Shown here: in pieces, positions 59,055-64,000 of the stretch | Layout of the letters: every line of letters starts with the position of its first letter | Position numbering within the stretch: the first letter of the stretch is position 1 | Made by a program: the position numbers and the translations under genes | Assembly: GCF_022346425.1 (NCBI RefSeq) | Contig: NZ_JAKRCW010000002.1 | Location: 62,001 to 126,000, forward strand | DNA: 64,000 nt | Origin: Pseudoglutamicibacter albus | GTDB lineage: Bacteria; Actinomycetota; Actinomycetes; Actinomycetales; Micrococcaceae | Direction: 5' to 3' | Notes under the pieces: generated by a model | What the model was told of the DNA's origin: nothing | The model's input: the letters and a program-made list of their open reading frames with translations, nothing else | The model's database searches: none

Positions 59055-60374
59055 GTGAAGGTCTTGGTAATTGGCCCAGGCGGCCGCGAACACGCCCTTG
59101 TCCGTGCGCTTTTGCGTGATGACTCCGTTACCGAGGTGCATGCCGCCCCCGGTAACGCCGGAATCGCCGCGGATGTGCCCGTCCACGAACTGAGCACCAC
59201 AGATCCCGATGCGTGCGTAGCGCTCGCGCGTGAGCTCGCGGTTGATCTGGTGGTCGTTGGCCCCGAGGCCCCGCTCGCTGCAGGTGCCGCCGACGCGCTC
59301 GTTGCCGCCGGCATCCCGGTGTTCGGCCCATCGAAGGCCGCGGCCCAACTTGAGGCTTCCAAAGCCTTCGCCAAAGAAATCATGGCCGAGGCCGAGGTCC
59401 CCACCGCGATGGCGCGGGTTGCTGTCAACGCTGAAGAAGCCGCCGATGCGCTCGATACCTTCGGCGCCCCCTACGTCGTCAAGGATGATGGTCTCGCGGC
59501 AGGCAAGGGCGTTGTTGTGACCTCCGACCGCGCCGAAGCGCTCGCCCACGCCCAAGCCTGCTTTGAAGCCGGCGGAAGCGTAGTCATCGAAGAATTCCTC
59601 GACGGCCCAGAGGTCTCGCTGTTCGTGCTCTCCGACGGCACCAACGCCGTCCCACTCGAACCGGCACAAGACTTCAAACGCATCTTCGACAACGACGAAG
59701 GCCCCAACACCGGCGGGATGGGCGCCTACACGCCACTGCCGTGGCTACCGGAGAACTTCGTCGCCCAGGTCATGGAACGCGTCGCTCAACCGACGCTGGC
59801 GGCAATGAAGAACCGCGGAACCCCGTTCGTCGGAGTCCTCTACTGCGGGCTTGCCGTAACAAGCCGCGGGCTGCGTGTCATCGAATTCAACGCCCGCTTC
59901 GGCGACCCAGAAACCCAACCGGTACTACAACGGCTGCGCTCGCCGTTGGGGCGCATCCTGCTCGCTGCGGCGCGTGGCACGCTCGATACGATCGAGCCGC
60001 TCGTATGGGATGAACGCACCGCGGTGGCGGTCGTGTTGGCCTCGGCCGGCTACCCCGAGTCCTCCTCCAAGGGGGATGTCATTACCGGCGTTGAGGCCGC
60101 TGAAGCTGACGATGCCGTGTCCGTCCTCCACGCCGGAACCGCACTCAACAACGATGGCGAGCTCATCACCGCAGGCGGGCGCGTCCTCGCCGTCGTAGGG
60201 CTCGGCGAAGACCTCAACGAAGCCCGCGAAACTGCCTACGAAGGCGTAGGCAAGATCAGCTTCGACGGCGCGCAACACCGCAGCGACATCGCGCTGAAAG
60301 CCGCCCGCGGCGAGATCACCGTCACGAGCGTCGGCGTAGGCCAAGGCGCATCCACGGAAGGAGACGCACAGTGA
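59055..60374 (+). CDS. purD: Phosphoribosylamine-glycine ligase (GAR synthetase)
   Basis: This 439-residue ATP-grasp enzyme joins phosphoribosylamine and glycine (purine step two). The start KVLVIGPGGREHALVRAL is diagnostic, with GPSKAAAQLEASKAFAKEIM, VVKDDGLAAGKGVVV, EEFLDGPEVSLFVLSDG, GPNTGGMGAYTPLPWL and EFNARFGDPETQ. GTG start; an upstream frame from ATG 59001 adds 18 residues outside the family. It overlaps purC by four bases (GTGA). Confidence 0.97.
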   Translation: MKVLVIGPGGREHALVRALLRDDSVTEVHAAPGNAGIAADVPVHELSTTDPDACVALARELAVDLVVVGPEAPLAAGAADALVAAGIPVFGPSKAAAQLEASKAFAKEIMAEAEVPTAMARVAVNAEEAADALDTFGAPYVVKDDGLAAGKGVVVTSDRAEALAHAQACFEAGGSVVIEEFLDGPEVSLFVLSDGTNAVPLEPAQDFKRIFDNDEGPNTGGMGAYTPLPWLPENFVAQVMERVAQPTLAAMKNRGTPFVGVLYCGLAVTSRGLRVIEFNARFGDPETQPVLQRLRSPLGRILLAAARGTLDTIEPLVWDERTAVAVVLASAGYPESSSKGDVITGVEAAEADDAVSVLHAGTALNNDGELITAGGRVLAVVGLGEDLNEARETAYEGVGKISFDGAQHRSDIALKAARGEITVTSVGVGQGASTEGDAQ

Positions 60375-61318
60375 GTGAGACGGGCACGAACCATCAAGCA
60401 GCGCGCGGGTACACGACCAATCCGATCCAGCTGGAAGGGTGGAAGCACACCTATTCAGGTAAGGTGCGTGACCTCTACGTCCCGGAAGATCCAGACATCA
60501 CCGACCGCGTCCTGGTGGTCGCCTCCGACCGCATCAGCGCATACGACCACGTGCTGAGCACGCCCATCACCCATAAAGGTGAGGTGCTGACCCAGCTGTC
60601 CCTATGGTGGTTCGAACAACTCACAGGCGTTGCCAACCACGTACTCTCCACGGACGTGCCGGAGCCTGTAGCGCATCGCGCCATGATCTGCCAGCGGCTG
60701 GATATGTACCCGATCGAGTGCATCGCCCGCGGCTACCTGACCGGCTCGGGGCTCGCTGAATACAAGCAGACCCAGACCGTGACCGGCATCGAGCTACCCG
60801 AGGGCCTGGTTGACGGCTCCAAGCTGGAGCCAGCGATCTTCACCCCGAGCGCTAAAGCTGAGGTTGGGGAGCACGATGAGAACATCACGTTCGAGCAGAT
60901 GGCTGCCCGAGTTGGCCGTGAAGCAGCCGAAGAGCTCGCCGAGCTAACCCTGGATGTTTATACGCGGGCCGAGAAGATCGCGCGCGAACGCGGCATCATC
61001 CTTGCCGACACCAAGGTCGAATTCGGTCAAGACCCCGTCACAGGCCGCACGGTTTTGGGCGACGAGGTTCTCACCCCAGACTCTTCACGTTTCTGGGACG
61101 CCGCGGAATATCAGCCGGGTCAGTCGCAACCGTCCTTCGATAAACAGTTCGTGCGCGATTGGCTGACTTCTGAAGCCTCCGGTTGGGACAAAGCCAGCGA
61201 TACCGCCCCACCAGCGCTGCCAGACGAGATCGTCGAGGCGACCTCCCGGCGCTATGTCGAAGCGTACGAGCGCCTCACCGGCCGCGAATTCACCCCGCTG
61301 TCACAGCCCTACGCGTAA
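60371..61318 (+). CDS. purC: Phosphoribosylaminoimidazole-succinocarboxamide synthase (SAICAR synthetase)
   Basis: This 315-residue enzyme is purine step eight, joining CAIR and aspartate. It shows HTYSGKVRDLYVP, VLVVASDRISAYDHVLSTPITHKGEVLTQLSLWWFEQL, PIECIARGYLTGSGLAEYKQTQTVTGI, ILADTKVEFGQDP and LGDEVLTPDSSRFWDAAEYQPGQSQPSFDKQFVRDWL. The GTG start overlaps the purD stop, so the two purine enzymes are translated together. Confidence 0.97.
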   Translation: MSETGTNHQAARGYTTNPIQLEGWKHTYSGKVRDLYVPEDPDITDRVLVVASDRISAYDHVLSTPITHKGEVLTQLSLWWFEQLTGVANHVLSTDVPEPVAHRAMICQRLDMYPIECIARGYLTGSGLAEYKQTQTVTGIELPEGLVDGSKLEPAIFTPSAKAEVGEHDENITFEQMAARVGREAAEELAELTLDVYTRAEKIARERGIILADTKVEFGQDPVTGRTVLGDEVLTPDSSRFWDAAEYQPGQSQPSFDKQFVRDWLTSEASGWDKASDTAPPALPDEIVEATSRRYVEAYERLTGREFTPLSQPYA

Positions 61319-61327
61319 GCAGCGAGA

Positions 61328-62347
61328 TCAAACCTCGCGGGCAACCAGGGTGATGAGGGAGGCGGCCGGTTTGAAACCGGTGCGGAACGGGACAAAGCGG
61401 CTCGCCCCAATACCTTGGGAAACATTCAAGTAGGTGCGTTTGCGGCCTGCGATCCACACACCCAGCCCAGCCGCGCGGCCCGCCGGAATATCAGCGTTGG
61501 AAACCACGGCGCCGAAACCCGGTAGGGCAAGCTGACCGCCGTGGGTGTGGCCAGCCAAGATCAAGTCAGCGCCCGCCGTCGTGAGCTGGTTCAGAACCCT
61601 CCGGTAGGGGGCGTGCGTGAGCCCTAAACGGAACGCGACCGTCCCGATGGTCTGTTCCATAGTTGGCTCCGGCCAGCCCGTGGGCTGATCCAGCCCGATG
61701 TGCGGGTCATCAACCCCGGAGACCGCGACCCAGCGCGTAGCCGACGCGGCCTCCTGAGCATTCCTAAAGCCTGACCCAGAGCGCGGCTCAGAACCCGCGA
61801 CACCCGATGTATTCGCTGCGGGGAGTTTGATCCAACCATTCGCATTCGCGGCGTTGACCCAGCCGGTGTCTTCGAATGCGGCATGCATCCGCCGCCAATC
61901 GAGTTCGTCCTTGCGTGCATAACGGATCTTTTCACCCGTTAGGCGCTTCTTGTTGAGGTAGGAGAGCGGGTTCTTCAGCCGCGAGGTGTGATAGCAGTGC
62001 GAACCCGGAACGAACGCGCCGGGGCGCTCGAGCAGCGGTGCGAGAGCTTCGATGAGCGGGCCCTCGCCGTTGTGGCGGGCGAGGTTATCGCCCGTGTTGA
62101 TCACAAGGTCCGGTTCCAGGTCAGCCAGGGAACGCAACCACATAGCTTTCGCGCTCTGCCCGGGAGCCATGTGGATATCCGAAATGTGTAGCAGACGGAT
62201 CGGCTGGGCACCCGGTTCCAGGACGGGCACGGTGTGCTCTTCGAGTTGGAAATCCAGCGCATTCCAGGCGGCCTTCGCGGCGATGACGGAGCTCAAAGCT
62301 ACTGCCGAGCCGCCGGCATAGACGGCACAACGTTTCAGTCGTGGCAC
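61328..62347 (-). CDS. Calcineurin-type metallophosphoesterase (YkuE-like)
   Basis: This 339-residue protein has an N-terminal hydrophobic segment (CAVYAGGSAVALSSVIAAKAAW) that acts as membrane anchor or Tat-like signal. The metallophosphoesterase motifs are LLHISDIHM (DxH), VINTGDNL (GDx), a GSHCYH block in place of the usual GNHD/E, and LAGHTHGGQLALPG. Similar proteins sit next to class A penicillin-binding protein genes. The GTG chosen at 62347 starts 4 bases after the PBP stop, with AGGAGG inside the PBP end; a longer frame antisense to the Ser-rich PBP tail is rejected. Confidence 0.85.
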   Translation of the reverse strand: MPRLKRCAVYAGGSAVALSSVIAAKAAWNALDFQLEEHTVPVLEPGAQPIRLLHISDIHMAPGQSAKAMWLRSLADLEPDLVINTGDNLARHNGEGPLIEALAPLLERPGAFVPGSHCYHTSRLKNPLSYLNKKRLTGEKIRYARKDELDWRRMHAAFEDTGWVNAANANGWIKLPAANTSGVAGSEPRSGSGFRNAQEAASATRWVAVSGVDDPHIGLDQPTGWPEPTMEQTIGTVAFRLGLTHAPYRRVLNQLTTAGADLILAGHTHGGQLALPGFGAVVSNADIPAGRAAGLGVWIAGRKRTYLNVSQGIGASRFVPFRTGFKPAASLITLVAREV

Positions 62348-62351
62348 AGGA

Positions 62352-64000
62352 TCAGTCGTCCTCCTGGCCAGAATTACCCCTGTTGCCGTTGTTGTTCTCC
62401 CTAGCCGGTTGCTCGTTCCTACGAGGAGGGTTCGAGCTCTCACTGCGTGAGGCACCACGTGACTCACTGCGCGAGGAAGCAGGGGAAGAGGAGCCGGACG
62501 ACGATGCCGTCGTCGAGGACTGCGTCGAGTCTGAAGATGAGGAGGACTCAACCGAAGCCGTCTCGCCCTGCGCCGAGCCTAGGGACGGCCTCGGGGAGGA
62601 TGGAGCCGGCATGCTGTCTACCTCTTCATCAGAGTCATCGGAGGAAGAGGCGTGCGGTTGCTTGACCTCGTTCGGGATCCGACCGTGATCGTAGTTCTGG
62701 TACACCTGAGCCATGTACTTAGCCCACATCGGGCCAGCGTGTGTCATCGAGTCACCCTTGCGAACAGGGATACCGCGCAGCTTGATGCCGTTGTTCAGAC
62801 CAAGCTGGGTTGTGCCGTCCTTACGGCCAATCCAGGCAACAGTCGTCATGCCTTCGGTGTAGCCGGCAAACCAGGTTGAGGTCGCGTTGTCGTTAGTACC
62901 GGTCTTACCGCCGGTAGGGGCGCTGAACCGGCCCATGACCACGCGTTCGCGGGCGATCTTAGTGAGGATGCTATTGAGAGTGGAGACGTCGTTTTCTTCG
63001 AAGACGCGCTTGCACTCAGGCTCAGGAACCTTGTACTTGGTTCCGTCAGCACCCTTGATCTTGGTGAAGACACGGTTGTTGCAGATCATGCCCTTGTTAG
63101 CGAAGGCACCGAAACCGCGTGCTTGGGCCAGAGGTGTCACGGGCTGAGCGCCAAGAACCAACGAAGGGCCGGAGGACGCCAGTGATTTAGCGTCAGCAGG
63201 TTCGCCCTGCGTTGTGACCTGGCCCTCGAGCAAGCCCATACGCTCAGCGACGGAGGTGATGTCGCACAAGTCCAACTGGTAGGCCTCAGCGACGGTCGCG
63301 GAGTTGATGGACCAGTAGAGGCCCTTATTCATCGGCATGTTCTTGTACTGGTTCGCGATCGCGTTGCCGACGTCCCACTCTTCGAAGATCTTGTATCGCT
63401 TGCCCGCCAGGCATGAGGCATCCCACGACGTGCCACTGTAGTCACGGCGGGACGCGTTGACGGTGGATTTCACGCTCTTACCGGCTTCGATCCAGGCCAT
63501 CGCAGTCCACGGCTTAGCGGTAGAACCACCCTGGAAGCCACCGGAGCCGCCGTGGGAGCGGTCCGTGGTGAAGTTGTATTCGGTGTAGGCGGCAGGGTTC
63601 TTCTCGCTGGTTCCGAAACGCGTGTTCTGAGCCATCGCGAGGATGTCGCCGGTCTTGTTGTCACGCGAGACGATTGCGGAGCCCAAGCCGCCCTTATCGC
63701 CTTCTGGAACTGCCTCGCGGACTTGCTTATTCGCTGCCTTCTGCAGCTTCATGTCCAAGGTTGTGTGGATCTGAAGACCACCGTTGAGGAGCAGGTATTC
63801 GCGGTCCTGCTGGGTCTTACCGAACTCCGGGTTCTTCAAGATTTCCCAGTACACGTACGTGCAGAAGTATGGGGCTTCTTTCGCGGCCGTGCAGCCTGAC
63901 TTGGTGTCAGAAGGTTTCAGTCCCAAGTCCTTCTTGACAGCCTTGTCGTACTGTTCCTTCGTGATCGCCTCGTTGTGCAACATACGGCTCAACACGGCAT
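62352..64000 (-). CDS. Class A penicillin-binding protein, C-terminal part (5' end outside window)
   Basis: The frame enters from the right edge, with about 548 residues visible. It covers the end of the glycosyltransferase region (MLSRMLHNEAITKEQYDKA) and the whole transpeptidase domain. Active-site motifs are GGSTAKPWTAMAW (SxxK), WSINSATVAEA (SxN) and GGKTGTNDN (KTG). It cross-links peptidoglycan outside the cell. The last 110 residues are a Ser/Pro/Glu/Asn-rich tail (SSSSSDSTQSSTTASSSGSS) of low complexity, as in actinobacterial PonA proteins. A metallophosphoesterase gene follows in the same direction. Confidence 0.93.
   Translation of the reverse strand, partial: AVLSRMLHNEAITKEQYDKAVKKDLGLKPSDTKSGCTAAKEAPYFCTYVYWEILKNPEFGKTQQDREYLLLNGGLQIHTTLDMKLQKAANKQVREAVPEGDKGGLGSAIVSRDNKTGDILAMAQNTRFGTSEKNPAAYTEYNFTTDRSHGGSGGFQGGSTAKPWTAMAWIEAGKSVKSTVNASRRDYSGTSWDASCLAGKRYKIFEEWDVGNAIANQYKNMPMNKGLYWSINSATVAEAYQLDLCDITSVAERMGLLEGQVTTQGEPADAKSLASSGPSLVLGAQPVTPLAQARGFGAFANKGMICNNRVFTKIKGADGTKYKVPEPECKRVFEENDVSTLNSILTKIARERVVMGRFSAPTGGKTGTNDNATSTWFAGYTEGMTTVAWIGRKDGTTQLGLNNGIKLRGIPVRKGDSMTHAGPMWAKYMAQVYQNYDHGRIPNEVKQPHASSSDDSDEEVDSMPAPSSPRPSLGSAQGETASVESSSSSDSTQSSTTASSSGSSSPASSRSESRGASRSESSNPPRRNEQPARENNNGNRGNSGQEDD

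Overview
The window is chromosomal DNA from a high-GC Gram-positive bacterium of the Actinomycetota, most probably order Micrococcales (a Micrococcaceae-like, Arthrobacter/Pseudoglutamicibacter-type relative). The grounds are a class Ib ribonucleotide reductase, a dnaK-grpE-dnaJ-hspR operon with HspR (HAIR) operators, the actinobacterial DUF3073 and DUF4235 proteins, an Mrp antiporter with subunits A and B fused, the GTG start habit and ATGA-type gene overlaps. The genus is inference. The window is mostly core genome interrupted by accessory blocks.

Left part (1-14,090). It opens with the 3' end of nrdF, then a solitary DUF4143 AAA ATPase behind two identical-arm palindromes. A mobile-element scar follows: an IS1249-like transposase cut off at its 3' end, a complete IS21-family element whose istA is frameshifted, and an AEC-family transporter gene cut off by the other IS21 end. 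Next is an iron-regulated siderophore uptake operon (binding lipoprotein, two FecCD permeases, ATPase, siderophore-interacting reductase) behind a near-perfect DtxR/IdeR box. Then come a DUF1445 putative hydro-lyase and an Nramp-like transporter that lacks the classical metal-binding motifs, a YcsI/YcsG-type pair.

Accessory island (about 14,340-26,800, next to a tRNA-Gly(CCC) gene). It carries a two-gene Hachiman antiphage system (hamA, DUF1837; hamB, helicase). It also holds the 3' stub of a lost ETKG-nuclease/helicase gene upstream of hamA, a decapitated large serine recombinase, an intact large serine recombinase, and a second iron-box operon. That operon joins an exporter-type heterodimeric ABC importer (IrtAB/YbtPQ-like) to a full ECF module (S, T and fused A-A').

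Right part (26,800-64,000). This is mainly housekeeping: SseB-domain protein, M15 carboxypeptidase, dcd, an Atg22/UMF1-type MFS protein, the mrpA-C-D-E-F-G operon, a PabC-like lyase, cardiolipin synthase, a small kinase with a low-molecular-weight phosphatase, the dnaK heat-shock operon, a BCCT transporter, trmB, clpB, a sirtuin, purM-purF, asparaginase II, purD-purC, a metallophosphoesterase, and the C-terminal part of a class A penicillin-binding protein running off the right edge.

Two patterns cut across the annotation. Iron boxes tie together two physically separate uptake operons, and HAIR operators tie together dnaK and clpB. In addition, many genes end in short tandem or local direct repeats (8-19 bp) that cover or directly follow the stop codon (nrdF, the ECF ATPase gene, dcd, mrpG, grpE, dnaJ, hspR, purF). 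Where the repeat contains the stop triplet, the copies can place stops in all three frames.
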